A stretch of DNA of 64,000 nucleotides from Anas platyrhynchos (Eukaryota; Chordata; Aves; Anseriformes; Anatidae), in assembly GCF_047663525.1 (NCBI RefSeq), contig NC_092612.1:2575501-2639500 (forward strand), given 5' to 3'. Within the stretch, counting starts at the first letter, position 1; each line of letters opens with the position of its first letter. A model generated the notes under the pieces. That model had not been told where the DNA came from and ran no database searches. It was given only the letters and a program-made list of their open reading frames with translations. This document shows positions 11,980-26,372 of this stretch, in pieces. A program made the translations under genes and the position numbers.

Positions 11980-12700
11980 GGCTGAGCTTTCAGGGTACCT
12001 GCAGAGAGACCCCGAAGCCATTGGAGGGGTCAGGCCCGGTCCTGAAGGGGACAAAGCCAAGCACCCCACACCATGCCCCTGGGCACCCTGAGGCTGAGCT
12101 GCACCTCACCAGTGTGCAAAGGACCTGCCCCGTCCCATGGGGCCAGCAGCACCCAGGGGTGGTCGGCAGCTCCTCGGTGCTGAGCAGGTAATGAGAGCTT
12201 TTAGGAATCTCGCTGTTTTACAGCACAGCCCAAACACGTTATTAACTTCACCCAAGAAGCGGCTCGTTGTGGCTGACCCGGGGGCATTGTTCAGGCAGGA
12301 CGGACAAACCCGTGTATCAGCACCATGCTGCCAATGGCAGGGATGGCTTTGAGTCAACACGGTTCTGATACCAGCTCCATCACGGGCTCTGCCTGACCTC
12401 CTCCTCCTTGTCACTTCGGGTTTTAAACCCTTTGGACCACAGACACCAAGCACGGGGAGACCCTGCTCTCAGCTGGGTACCTCCACATAGCAGAAACAAC
12501 TATACAACACTAAAAATGGCACAGAAATACCACTAATTTATACTAACACAAAGCCTTGCTGCAGCCAAAACCAGCCTCCCCAAGGTGGGAAACACTGAAA
12601 CAAGACAGACACGATACGAAGTACTATAGAGATGAAGTACTATACAAAATCACTTCTCCCTCACCTTATTTTCTGCAATAACCATTGCAATGCTACTCAC

Positions 12701-12738
12701 CTTGTGTCTGAGTAGGGTTTGCAGAAGATGGGTCTGTT
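12701..12738 (-). other. Non-coding first exon of the S100A12-like gene
   Basis: The donor CACAAG|GTGAGTAGC ends the exon at 12701. Its start is inferred from the TATA box about 30 bases upstream. Confidence 0.6.
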
Positions 12739-12762
12739 GAAGTGGCCCAGGCATCTGGGCAG

Positions 12763-12771
12763 CCTTTTATA
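12763..12771 (-). promoter_or_regulatory. TATA box of the S100A12-like gene
   Basis: TATAAAAGG on the minus strand, correctly placed before the non-coding first exon. Confidence 0.8.
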
Positions 12772-12879
12772 TGCATCTGAGACTCTCTTTCATCAGAGCT
12801 GGTGACACACCTGCTGCAAGCAACAGCTTGAATTAGCATTTCCCGCACCTGGAAATTGCAAGGTGGGAAGGTCTGAGCC

Positions 12880-14735
12880 CCTCCCCATCTCATTCCTCTG
12901 CTCACAGTTCCTGGTTGCACCCACCGGCCTTTGGAAATGCTGTCCCGTCACCCCACCATTGGCTCCAACCAGGCAAAGAATGGGGAAGCCGCTGGATGCA
13001 CTCCCCTACCTTGACGGAAACGCACCGTCCGCCTTGGCAGGTCTTGACAAAAATTTGCAGGTTTTGCTGAAAATGTTTCCCTCTTTCATGCCGCTGTAGC
13101 AAAAAAGATGGGATTTTGGGAGAGATGTGGATATATTTTTAGTGTGATTGCAAACTGTTTCCTACATTATGAACTGGACAAATGCTAGCTAAAATGAAAG
13201 TGTTGTCTACATTTCAATAGATGGTTTTCCAGATTATTTTCCATTATTTTCCATTTCATATCACCTGCACCAGACCTTCCGTCTTGCTCCAGAAACCTGG
13301 TGGAGGAAACTGGGCTCAAAGCAAGCAGAAAATCCGAGGTCGTGGTCTTTGCTGCCCCGAGCATTAACTGGGATGTTTTGCAACAGCCACCCCCGTGACA
13401 CTAGCAGAGCAGGTACTAGAAGGATGAAGATGATACTATGAAAAGGTGTAAAGACAAGACAATAGGTTCCAGGAAGAGGGTGAGGATACAAAAACAAACG
13501 GGTCACCACTCCTGTTTGAGGGTGCTCCTCACATGTCTCAGGAGCAGTAACGAGAACTGTCGCAGGAGGTTTATTCTGGTATCCCTGACTCACTTTATTG
13601 TTTCTTTTATTCTCTCATTATGGCCCATCAGCAGTCCCAAATTGCATCCTCATTCTCCAGCTGTCATTGCAAGCCACCAACCCGGCTGGGTTTTGCCCTG
13701 TGTGTCTTCAATGTCCCCCCGGGGGCAGAGCTGTGGGTTCTGAGTCCCCGACTCTTCCCCAAAACCCATAGTGATGCCCAAATGATGCCCAGGGATGCTG
13801 GCAGGGAGCAAGGGATGAAGAGCACCCGGATGGGGGACAAGGGCTCCTTGCCGATGGCAAAACAGCAACGTCGGAGAGCGACGACTGGTGTCATTGAGTG
13901 CAAATAACCACGCAACAGCCCCGTGCTTCCTCTCCCAGCTCAGTTTCGTAGAGCGTGGGCTCCTGGTTCCAGCTGATGCTGGAAATGTCAAAGCCTCACG
14001 AGCCTGGGGATTTCCCCTTCAGTGCACGGCTCCCCACAAACACCCCAGCTCTTTTCCGCTTGTGTGTTTGGCCCCCAAGAGCCTGGAGTGTCTCCTAAAC
14101 CTGTCGGGAGCCCGGGAGCTGCCACCCAACGCTAACAGAAGTGTGAGGCTTCATCGTGTAGAGTTAAAACTGCATCCACAAAGCCCCTCTGCACTGTTCA
14201 TTGTGCCAGTGCTGGGTTTGCAAGGAAAACATAAGTAGCTCTGCAGGCTGCAAAAGCAGTGCCCCCACCCAAGGTCAGCACTGGGGGGGCTCAGCAGCAC
14301 CCCACAAGCGCCCAGCCGTGCTTCGCCCATGGAGGCTCCCAGAGCTGGGGAAAGGAGGGGCTGGGAGCACAGGGGTGAGGATGCTCTTGTGCAGCCCCCC
14401 TGGCTGCCCCTGCCCAGGAAACCCAGCGCTGGGGCCAAGCACCCCCAAGCAAGGAGCCTGTGAGCCTCAGGGAGGTGGTGAGGACCCTGCTGGGGACTGG
14501 ATGCTGCAGGATGGGGAGCCTGCTATGTGAAACAGCCCCATGTGAGCTGGCCTGTGGCTCCGCTCTGTCCCAGGGGACAGAAGCAGGGACGTGTGGCCTG
14601 ACTCCCCCCTGCCTTCCCTGTCCCACTGCTTCCCCATTGCAACCTGAATTTAACCCCCCATGGCTGCGGGCTGAGCTGGGCACACTTCACATCCCCCCAG
14701 AGAATGCAGGATACATAGCACAGATACATTTGGTG
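12880..14735. other. Intergenic DNA between the second and third calgranulin-type genes
   Basis: No exon is supported on either strand. There is an AP-1 motif (13586-13592) and two minus-strand AATAAA hexamers around 13590-13615 with no coding sequence attached. These could be the end of a lost S100 copy, but I see no remaining exon. Confidence 0.45.
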
Positions 14736-14750
14736 CATGGAGAAAGAAAT

Positions 14751-14756
14751 TTTATT
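14751..14756 (-). terminator. Polyadenylation signal of the His-rich S100 gene
   Basis: AATAAA on the minus strand about 120 bases after the stop codon. Confidence 0.8.
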
Positions 14757-14874
14757 TCAATGCCATAGGCAGAAGCAGACAACACAGCTTTGGTTATATG
14801 CTTGTGGGCAAACGGAAGAGATGATGCTGCTGGAAGAGTACAATTCTGTGGGCACAGCCACCCTGGGAACGGCC

Positions 14875-15695
14875 TCAGTTGCGGGGACCGTGTCCATGGT
14901 CATGTCCATGGTCATGTCCATGGTCGTGACCACCAACTGGATGTGGGCCATGGCCCCTGGTAGGCTCATGGGACCTTTTATGGGCATCAATGGCTGCAAG
15001 GTTCAGCGTGGTGAGGAACTCAGTGAACTTCAGGCGACCATCACGGTTTTTGTCTGCTTTGGCAAAGAGCTGGTTTATGTAGTCATCGATGGACATCTTA
15101 GGCTGCAGGAGGACAAATGGGGACAAGTCAGTCCGACACACAGCGGGGGCCCTGGGTTCCCTGCCACCCCACAGCTACATCACAGGGCTCTCCAATTCCC
15201 TTCATCTCTGCAAAGAACCTCGGTTTGGGGAGGGTCCATGCAGGGACAGCACAGCTTCAAGAAAACCCCATCAACCCTCCCTCCCCTCTGGGAAGCTCTC
15301 GGCCACCCCGTGCCCCAAGGAGACCAACACCCATGCAAGCTCTCGCCAGCGGTAGGAGACCCAAGCTGCACGGCTCTCACCGGCAAGGTGTGGGTGAGGA
15401 AGGTCTTGGCGGTCTCCTTCAACAGCTGCGTAAACTCTGGCTTGCTCAGGAAGTCATCCCGGGGGTTCTTGATGGCATATTGGTGGTAGATGTTGATGGC
15501 GCACTCCAGAGCGAGCTCCAGGTCAGTCTTCATCTTGCTAAAGAAGGAAAAACAGCAAAACATTATTAGAGGAGACGGATATCCATCCCCTCCAGGAGCT
15601 CAAGGTGGGCTCTGGCTGCTTCCAGGAGCCCCTGTTTGGAGAAGAGCTACTCACCGAGTGGTGGGCCTGGGGATGGCTTGTTCTGACACTGACAT
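14875..15695 (-). CDS. S100A9-like protein with a His-Asp-Gly repeat tail
   Basis: Coding exons are 15655-15695 (MSVSEQAIPRPTT), 15381-15537 and 14875-15102, giving 141 residues. The pseudo-EF-hand reads CAINIYHQYAIKNPRDD...KPEFTQLLKE and the canonical loop is DKNRDGRLKFTE. The calgranulin metal site is intact (His of IYHQYA, Asp ten residues on, His-x3-His in AHKRSH). The C-terminus continues 30 residues beyond that site and holds GGHDHGHDHGHDHGHG, a metal-chelating repeat coded by three near-perfect 12-base units at 14893-14928. Introns: CTCG|GTGAGT, then CCG|GTGAGA, with TTTAG and TGCAG acceptors. Unlike other S100 genes here, the first exon codes for 13 residues. A TATA box stands about 55 bases upstream of the ATG. 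It is probably a secreted nutritional-immunity S100. The name of a mammalian orthologue cannot be assigned. Confidence 0.9.
14893..14928 (-). repeat. 12-base coding repeat, three copies (His-Asp-His-Gly)
   Basis: The unit TCCATGGTCATG (plus strand) repeats three times, the last copy with one change. On the minus strand it codes the repeated His-Asp-His-Gly of the S100 tail. Confidence 0.85.
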
Positions 15696-15747
15696 GGTGA
15701 GGAGAGGAGCAGGCAGAATCGGATGCTGCACAGTGCTGGAGAGGGCT

Positions 15748-15755
15748 CTTTTATA
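15748..15755 (-). promoter_or_regulatory. TATA box of the His-rich S100 gene
   Basis: TATAAAAG on the minus strand, about 55 bases before the ATG. Confidence 0.8.
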
Positions 15756-16914
15756 CCCTCCCTGAGCTACGATTTGTGACACCCTCAAATCTTCTCTGAG
15801 GTGATAACCTTGGGAATTGTGCAAGGCTTCTCGGCACGCAGCACGCCCAGGCGGCAATTTCTTGCATGTCTCCAGGAACCGACTGCTGCTGGGGTTAATG
15901 AGGGAGGGGACACACCAAACTCGCTAGTGCAAAACAAGGAAACACCGAAAGAGACCTTTGTGGGGAGCCGGAATAGTGGATACATGACGGCACAGGGGTT
16001 TCCCCAGGTTTGGGTTCTTGGTGGAGATGAGGAAAGAGGGATTTTTCCGGAGCGCATTAAATATGCTGGGTGAGGGTCTCGATGGGGTGATACTGGTATT
16101 TCCCAATGGGAATGTGGTTCTTCCTTCCTACGTCGGCCCCAGTGTTTGGCTTTGGATGGAGATGGGGTGTTTGAGCCAACCTGCGGGTGCTGGGGGATGC
16201 ATCCCACCCTGGTCACCTCTCCAAAATCACAGGCAGCATCCCTGGCGCATCATTTCCTAACAGCTAGCACAGGCAGCCAAGGAAGACATTGCAGATCAGG
16301 ACTTGCCGGCATGCCGGAAGCCTGCCAGCTGTGCTTAGGTGGCATTTCCCAGCAGAGGTGATTGCTGCCTGATGACTACCAAGATTATTGGCAATCGCCA
16401 CCTCCTTCAGGGTCACAGAAATGCCACAGCTCGTGGAGACCCCATGGGGTTCCTGGTGTCTGGTTCAGCAGGCAGCTGAACCGTGCATGTGTTGGAGGAA
16501 AGGCCACCTCGGGGGAAGCCTGCACCCCAGAATGACCAAAATTTTCACCCCAAGTCTGTGCTCGTGTGGAACAGCACCACAAAGAGCCCGTGATGCCCCT
16601 TAGGGATTTTGAGAGATGGGAAGGACAGTGGTGGTGAAACCTCTCCCCGTCTACGTCCTGCTCCAGGAGCATGAGGAACTGGTTCCAGAAAAAGCACGCA
16701 TTGCAAAAGAGTGAAACAAAGGGTCAGATTGTATGGTGGGGCAGGATGGGTGCGACCTCCATGGGAGGGGGGTCTGACCAGGCCCTGGTGTCTGTGGTGA
16801 CGTAGCAGCAGTCCTCGCAGTAATTGGCAATAATTGTGTCCCGCCTGGGCAGGACCAGGGGCATGCACACACCTCACGAGGACGTGATGGGACACAGACA
16901 TGCCATCGGGGAGG

Positions 16915-17105
16915 CGCAGAGGGACGTGGGGGCACGTGAAGGGACGTGGATGGGACACACAAAGGTATGCGGATGTGCCACATGGGGACACATGAAGGGA
17001 CAAGGATGTGCCACTTGGCGAGGTGTGAAGGAACACGGATGTGCGGCTCAGGGAGGTGTGAAGGGACACGTGTGTGCCACGTGGGGAGGTGGGAGGGGAC
17101 GCACA
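16915..17105. repeat. Minisatellite, unit about 33 bases, about 5 copies
   Basis: Degenerate copies share 'gatgtgccac' then 'ggaggtgtgaaggga'. The gatgtg core recurs at about 16971, 17006, 17038 and 17070. Confidence 0.7.
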
Positions 17106-17274
17106 CACCCTGGGACGGGCAAGAAGAGGCATGCGTGCACTGCAGGTCCTCCTGTCGCCATCCACCACCTGACGTGCCACGGGGTGCCCTTGGCACAGCC
17201 CATGAGCCTGCCCCATGCAGCATGGGTGCTGCCGCCTGCTGCAGGGCTGTGGGGCTGGAGCCAGCACAGCCCCA

Positions 17275-17276
17275 TG

Positions 17277-17321
<45 letters not shown>

Positions 17322-17322
17322 T
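17275..17322. repeat. GGGACA hexanucleotide microsatellite
   Basis: About eight perfect GGGACA copies in a row. Confidence 0.95.
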
Positions 17323-17851
17323 GCAAGAAAGGCGGGAGGGCTGGGATGCTTGTGAATGGCATCACGCCAGCTTCAAAGAGTGACAAATTGCAAATCAGGC
17401 TCCAAAAGGGTCAAGGGGTTATTGGGGGGGATGTGGGGAGACCCCTTCCCCTGCCTCTGGGATGTGAGTACAGTGCTGCACCAAGCCCGGAGGGCTGCTT
17501 ATACATTCCTTTCCCTGATGCAGATGTTCAGGTGAGCTCTGCCCAGCAGGGTCACAAAACAACCCCTACACCCTCCATCTGGGGGCAGGGGGATGCACAG
17601 AGAGCTCAGACCCCAGCCCCTGCATTGCCAAGATGCAGCACGGGGTGGGAGCAGTAAGGGCATTGCCAGCATATGACGGACACGGGACGGGGACATGAGC
17701 ACAGGGTGCAGCCCCTCGCTGCCTCCCCCCAGCATACAAAAAAAAAAAAAAAAAAAAAAGAAATGAAACCAGCACCGTCCATGAGGTTTTAATTTATTTG
17801 AGGTTCAAAAACAACCACGAAACGCAGCAGCAAAACTTTACAAAAAGAAAT

Positions 17852-17857
17852 TTTATT
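17852..17857 (-). terminator. Polyadenylation signal of S100A6
   Basis: AATAAA on the minus strand, about 60 bases after the stop codon. A second AATAAA-like site (AATTTATT on the plus strand) lies some 60 bases further on. Confidence 0.8.
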
Positions 17858-17918
17858 GGACCTCAGAGAGGCATTGGGGAGGGGGGGGGGGGGTGTCTCC
17901 CCGGCGGCCGGCTCAGCT

Positions 17919-18593
<675 letters not shown>

Positions 18594-19161
18594 TCAGTGA
18601 GCAGCCCCTCAACTTGGGGAGCCCCCTGGCACGGTCCCCCCGGGGGTGTCCCGCAGCCCTCCCATCACTCCTGTGCCAGCCGGGCTGGGGGCAAAGCCCC
18701 CACAGCCCCATCTCAGCACAGCCCTGGGGTCTGTCCCTGAGCATGCAGGGGGCTGCCCCATGTCCCCCCCATCCCAGATCGGGCAGGGGGCTGCCCCGTG
18801 TCCCCCCCATCCCAGGCCGTTGCGTAAGCCGAGGCTGGTGGCTTCGGTGACTCACGGGGCGCAGCTCCCGGCCGCCTCCGCACACAGGCTGGGCCCATGG
18901 GGAGAAGCTGGGGGGGACCAAGGGGGGCGAAAGCAGGGCACAAAGTTAGGGCTGGATGGGGAGAAGCCTTCGTGGCACCGCTGCCTTGCCAGGGCGAAGT
19001 TGTCCGCCCAAGGTCTGGCTTCCAGGAGTGAAGGGATGGGGGGGTCCACATCTGGACAGGGCAAGCTGCACATCTGGAGCCCAGAGCGCACCCCCGGGGC
19101 GGCCACAGATGTCTGATGAGGGGGGGGAAAAGGGGATGGAATGGAGGAAATGGAGACTTAC

Positions 19162-19205
19162 CGGCTTGAGCAGGACAGGATCTGGGAGCGGGGAGGGAGG
19201 GCTGT
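19162..19205 (-). other. Non-coding first exon of S100A6
   Basis: Donor AGCCG|GTAAGT at 19162/19161. The start is inferred from the TATA box position. Confidence 0.6.
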
Positions 19206-19227
19206 GCCTGCGCAGCTCCTCCTCGCA

Positions 19228-19233
19228 TTTATA
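19228..19233 (-). promoter_or_regulatory. TATA box of S100A6
   Basis: TATAAA in the context GGCTATAAATGCGAG on the minus strand, near-identical to the TATA context of S100A4. Confidence 0.8.
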
Positions 19234-19239
19234 GCCATG

Positions 19240-20521
<1,282 letters not shown>

Positions 20522-20775
20522 TCACCTGCCCGCTAACGGCTGGGCTGGGTGTTGCCACCTGGGACGGGCGCTGAGCAACCCCGCAAAAAGCCATGCCCGA
20601 GGGGGAGAAAGCAACGCCGGGGGTGTGGGCAGCAGCTTTCGGAGGGGAAATGTGGCCCCCGAGCTCAGCCAGGGGGGTCAGCGTTGGGGGTTCAATGGAG
20701 ACGCATCTGGAAGGCAACATCTGGAGGGACGGCGGGGCGAGGGAGGCCGGAGCATCACAGGAAAAAACAACTCAC

Positions 20776-20815
20776 CAAGAGCTCGAACGCAAAGCAGCAG
20801 CCGAGGAGGGGCAGG
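20776..20815 (-). other. Non-coding first exon of S100A4
   Basis: Donor CTTG|GTGAGT at 20776. The start is inferred from the TATA box. Confidence 0.6.
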
Positions 20816-20845
20816 GTGGGAGCGAGGCAGCGGGAAGGCACCGCA

Positions 20846-20851
20846 TTTATA
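20846..20851 (-). promoter_or_regulatory. TATA box of S100A4
   Basis: TATAAA in the context GGGGCTATAAATGCGG on the minus strand. Confidence 0.8.
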
Positions 20852-20859
20852 GCCCCGCC

Positions 20860-22560
20860 TGGCCCCCCCCTCGCCGTGCGGATGAGCAGGCACCAATGCT
20901 GCCGCGGCGCTTGGCCGTACGTTGGCTGCAGGAGGAGGAGAGGAAACCCCGGGGGCAGCCCCGGCCCCCCCCCCCCCCCCAAAACCCTCCTCCCCGTGCT
21001 CTGCCAAGGGGCTGGTTTGGGTTAGAAAGAGGAAAATGTGCCCCTGGGGATGGAAGGAGACAACCTGGACAAAGTGGCAGGCTGGTGGGGGACGGGATGC
21101 CATGCACAAAGGGTTTGGCAGCATCCCCGGGGGTGTCCGGAGCTGCACGAGCCCACGCAGGGTTTGTCCGAGACTTTGGGCTTGGCTTTTTCTTTTGTCT
21201 TTTTTTTTTTTTTTTTTTTTTCTGTTTTCAGCTCAAGTCGCCTGCAAGTGATTTCTGTTTCCTAGCGGCAAGGCCAGCGCGGCACGCCGCCCCGTTGTGT
21301 AACGGAGCGCTATTTCGGTGCCTGCGTGTCCCGCGCACGTGCCGAGGAGCCGCGGAGACAGCCGGGAACCTGCGGGTTGCACAGCCCAGCCCTGGGACGA
21401 GCCGGCCCCCTGCTGTGACACGGGGGGGGCTGACACCACCCCTGGGGTCCCCGGAACCACGCTGGGGACGGTGGCACCTGGCACTGCAGGGACCAGAGTG
21501 AGAAAACCAGGGGATGAGACCCCGGGACACAAAACCTCGGCCAACACCATGCAGCATCTCCCAGGGTCGGGCACTTCCTCAAAAACCATTTTGGGAAAAG
21601 AAATCCCCAAGCCTGAACCTTGTCTCTCCATTAAGGAGCAGGTGCGAACTGGTGCAGGTTACTGGGAGGGGGCAGAAGCCCCTGGGGGCTCGTTTTAAAG
21701 ACCCTGGGAAGGGGACGAGCAAAGCCTGAAGCTGCTGGTGGGCTTGGTGAGGTTTTGGGGGGCATGGTGAGGAATGAGGCAGGGGGGGTCAATGATTTGG
21801 GGGCTCAGAAAGGATTTTGGGGCTTACTGAGGGGCTGTGAAGGGGCCATGCTCTGCTTTGCAGTGGATTTTTGGAGCCGGGGTGCTTTCTGCAGGGTTTT
21901 GGGGTGCTGGGGACGGCTGGAAGCAGCTGCGATGCTTCCTGCAAACCAGCCTGGACTTGCCGTGCCTGCGGGGGGGCCAGCCCCATCCAGCCCCATCCTG
22001 CCCGCCCAGTATCACAGCCTGGCGTGCCCAGGGTGCTGCTGCTTGTCCATAACCCCGCAGCAAATTGAGGGTCTTGGGCCCATCCCCTGCAATGCAGCCC
22101 CCCAGGGTGGGCTCATCCCTGACCCGGGGGGGGGGCTCCTGTGGCCACCCAGCCATGGTTCATCTCCACCTGCACAGGTACCGGGGCTTGCTCTGGGCTT
22201 TGTGCCAAGGACCTTGTGTGTTCCTGCCCAGTTCCTCCACTCCAGCTTTCTCTCCCCCCAAATCTGCATTGCCCAGGGCAGCTCGTGCCAGACCGCGAGC
22301 CCTGCGCGGCTCAGGAAGCTCCCATTTGGGGACAAATGTGCACCAAACCTCTCCCCTGGGACAGCAAGGATAAATTGGGGTGTGGGGGGGGGGATATCTC
22401 AGCGACTCGCCTGGAGGCAGTTCGGAGCTGTTTTGCTCAGACTTTTCCAAAAGAGCCTCCGGGGGCTGAGCCGCACTGTGGAAAATCCCACGGAGGGAAG
22501 GACGGGCTGGGGGAAGGCGTGAGTCACCCACAACACGCAGCCCTGGTGAGGCTTTGGGAA
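20860..22560. other. Intergenic DNA between S100A4 and the S100A4-like gene
   Basis: No exon is supported. It contains a poly-T run at about 21198-21221 and an AP-1 motif at 22520-22526. Confidence 0.5.
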
Positions 22561-22564
22561 GGCT

Positions 22565-22566
22565 TT

Positions 22567-22570
<4 letters not shown>
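22565..22570 (-). terminator. Polyadenylation signal of the S100A4-like gene
   Basis: AATAAA on the minus strand, about 50 bases after the stop codon. It follows directly on a run of about 30 U in the transcript (plus-strand A run, about 22570-22600). Confidence 0.8.
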
Positions 22571-22601
<31 letters not shown>

Positions 22602-22620
22602 ACCACCGACGGCACCAGGG

Positions 22621-23671
<1,051 letters not shown>

Positions 23672-23675
23672 TCAC

Positions 23676-23715
23676 CGGGGTCGGTGCTGCAGTCGCCGGG
23701 GTGCTGTAGCCGCTG
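23676..23715 (-). other. Non-coding first exon of the S100A4-like gene
   Basis: Donor CCCCG|GTGAGT. The 5' end is inferred from the TATA box. Confidence 0.55.
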
Positions 23716-23743
23716 GGGTGCTGCAGCCACCACGTGCCGGGGG

Positions 23744-23749
23744 TTTATA
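23744..23749 (-). promoter_or_regulatory. TATA box of the S100A4-like gene
   Basis: TATAAA in the context GGGCTATAAACCCC on the minus strand. Confidence 0.8.
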
Positions 23750-24065
23750 GCCCATCTGGGGGAGCGCTGCCCAGCACAGCCCCTCGCCTTGGGGCTTTCC
23801 CAGCTGGAGGTTTCACCCACACCTCATTTTTGCCTAACGAACCGCGTGATGCCATTAGTGAGAGGTGCTGAGGGGGTGCTGCTGGGGGCCGAGGAGCACG
23901 CGGAGGGATGGGGCACCCCATGGGGTCACCACAAGAAGTGGGACACCAGCCCGTGTCCCCACTGAGCCACTGCTGCCAGCAGCTCTCTGGGCGCTTGCTC
24001 AGTGGCCCCAGTCTCCCCAGCACAAACCAGCGCAAACGAACTGGGGACTGGGGAGGCAGCACCGG

Positions 24066-24506
24066 TTTTATCCGTACCACAAGCTGAGGCTCAGCGGGGC
24101 AGGAGGCATCGGCCCAGATGTCACTGCAGAGCACGCTGAGACACCCCAAGAAGCCAGAGGACCGCCTGAAGTCCACCGCGTCGTCCTCCTCGCCCTCCGG
24201 GTCCTCCATCGGCGCAGGGGGAGGATGGCGGGGTCAGGGACGGCACCGCACAGGTGGGCATCACCATAGCCGGGTGGCCTGGGCAGATGGGGAGCCCATT
24301 TTGGGAGGGGGAGAGAGCCCAGCCCCAGCCTCACATCTCTCTGGGCAGCGGGGAAAGGCGTGAGGGTGCTGGTGGGGCTCAGCTCGTGGGGCTGGGCAGC
24401 TCCACCAGCTCAGCTGGCACTTGTCACCCCCCTGCCCTGAGTGCTTGCGCAGGGTGACGGCGGCGGTGGTCTGCTCGGGGGGCTGTGCAGAGCTCCTGGA
24501 GCCCAT
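24066..24506 (-). pseudogene. S100 pseudogene (S100A4/A2-like)
   Basis: Two relics of S100 exons lie in the right order and spacing. The first (24370-24506) reads PPEQTTAAVTLRKHSGQGGD then KCQLS, matching the S100A4 helix and loop. It then loses about 20 bases, where helix II should be, and goes out of frame. The second (24066-24209) reads EEDDAVDF, then SGFLGCLSVLCSDIW, matching the S100 loop end and last helix (EVDF..., [13 protein letters not shown]). The first Ca ligands of the loop are lost, and the exon has no clear acceptor or start of helix III. This is a host gene copy that has decayed. By position it may be the remains of the S100A2/A3 slot. Confidence 0.8.
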
Positions 24507-24509
24507 ACG

Positions 24510-26370
24510 GCTCTTGGCATGGGGACAGGGGAGGCTTTTCCCTGCTCTGGGTGCTGGCCAGGAGATGTCACTGGTGGTGTCTCCACAGCCTGGACTTTTC
24601 TCCCAGCCCTGCTCCCAGTCCCCAGGGGTGGGGACTTAGGGGGGACAGCCCTAGGACCACCCCAGCCACCCTTCTCCTCCATTGGGGTCCTTCTGGGGGG
24701 CTTTTTGCTTTCTGAGGTCCTCCTGGATGCCTTCTGCTGAGCTCTGGAGGTCTTCCTCCTCCGATATTTGGTGGCTGGTGAGGACCGCAGGGAACACACA
24801 TTTGGGGCTTTTTCTGGAGTCTTGCAAATCCTTAGGGCTGTGCCAACCTTTGTGACAGCCTGGCAGTGCTTGTCCCCGAGGGGAACAGGGTGGGTCCCAC
24901 AGACCCCAAAACATGCCGGGGACAGGCCCTGGCCACCCAGGGGCAGGAGGACGGATCTGGCCAAGCCCTGATTTCCCAAGGAGGGACAAGAACCGCAGCC
25001 ACCTGCGCTGGCACCTCGCCCTGCGGTGGCCTCGGGCACGCACCCAGCACCTGGGGCTGGCAGAGCCGGAGCTGAGAAGTTCCTGGTGGGTGTGGGTGTG
25101 TGTGCTCGGGGTCAGCTTCACCCCCCAGGCCCCTCCTGCCACCCATGGGTGCCTCAAGGCTGGGGAACCCCAAAGCTGGGGGTGCAGCAGGCACAGGCTG
25201 CCCGCGGCTGATGCTGCTGGGGACACGGGGACGGGAACGTGGTCCCTAAATGGGGACCAGCTGTGGAGCCTGGCAGCCCTGTCTTCACCGTTCCCCTCCC
25301 CGCCTGCCATATGGTGCCACCCAAAGCACCCGAGGCTTTCCAGGAGGAGCACCCCAGGGTGCAGCTGTCGCACACAAAGCACCCCTGCCCACACAGGGAA
25401 GCATCCACGAAGCACGGGGGGACAGCCCTAACTACGCACCACAGCCCTTCTGCCTCCAAAACGGGGGCGTTGGGGGCCGGATGCCCCCCACCCTGCTGCG
25501 GCACTGGGATCCCGTGCAGGCAGCCGGGCACAGCGCCCAGCCCAGCCCCGCAACCAGCACCATGAGTCACGGCCCTGCCCTCGCCCCAGCGGGATTCCTG
25601 CACCGTGACTCAGCCCCGGCCCTGCCCGACGGCAACGGCTCCCACGGGGTACCCCAAAACCCACCCGCCATACCCCAAAACCCACCCTGGGACCCCAGTC
25701 CTGCGTGGCAAGAAGGGGGGAGCTGCATTGTGGGGGGACAGGGAGGAGGTGGGAGCTGGAGATGCCCAGAGGAGTGGGGGGCTGGATGGGAACGGGGGTC
25801 CCGGCTCTGAGGTGCTGCCACCCCACATGCTGTAGGACACGGGGGGGATGGGGCGCGGGGACACCCCCGGGGGAGCTCAGGGGCCACCTCCCCACTCGCA
25901 GCCCTGCAGCCAAATCCCCTCCCGGTGGAAAATCCCCAGCAGGCAGAGGGTTCGGGCTCCTCGCCAGCGCCGTGGGCGTCGCGGAGCGATGTCAGCACGG
26001 ATGGCCCCGGGTGCGCAGCGTCCCCGTCCCCAGCAGGGTTTGAGCTGCACCCAGGCGCAGCGCGGGGCTGGGGGTCCCCGGGGTGGCCGTGCCCTTGGGG
26101 TGCACAGATTGGGGGTGCTGTGATCCGAGGCTGCTCGGGGACCTGCAAGGGGACGCACGGTGGCAGCACCCGACGGACGCGCCGGGGGTGTTGCGGTGTC
26201 TGCTGACACCTCGCGGTGGTGCGCACAGCCCCAGGCACCGGGCGAGCCAAATCGGGCGTTACTGGGTGACAAGGGGCAGGGCAGACCCCATCCTCCGTCC
26301 TCCCCCACCACCACCACCACCACCCCGTCCCCACGAGGCCAGCCTCAGCGTGCCCCCGCTGCTCCTCCAA
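24510..26370. other. Intergenic DNA between the S100 pseudogene and S100A16
   Basis: No exon is supported. Two AP-1 motifs lie only 43 bases apart (25563-25569 and 25606-25612). A CCACCA run sits at about 26307-26324. Confidence 0.5.
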
Positions 26371-26372
26371 AC

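Larger units (their letters stand above)
15760..17840. other. Intergenic DNA between the calgranulin-type genes and S100A6
   Basis: No exon is supported. The right half contains two tandem repeats (listed separately) and a poly-A run at 17737-17760. Confidence 0.5.

Noticed and set aside
13560-13620. Clustered minus-strand AATAAA hexamers suggesting another S100 gene
   Set aside because: No S100 exon could be found upstream of them on that strand.
16800-17330. Repeats considered as a CRISPR-like array
   Set aside because: Units are contiguous or degenerate, with no spacers, in a vertebrate locus. They are ordinary minisatellites and microsatellites.
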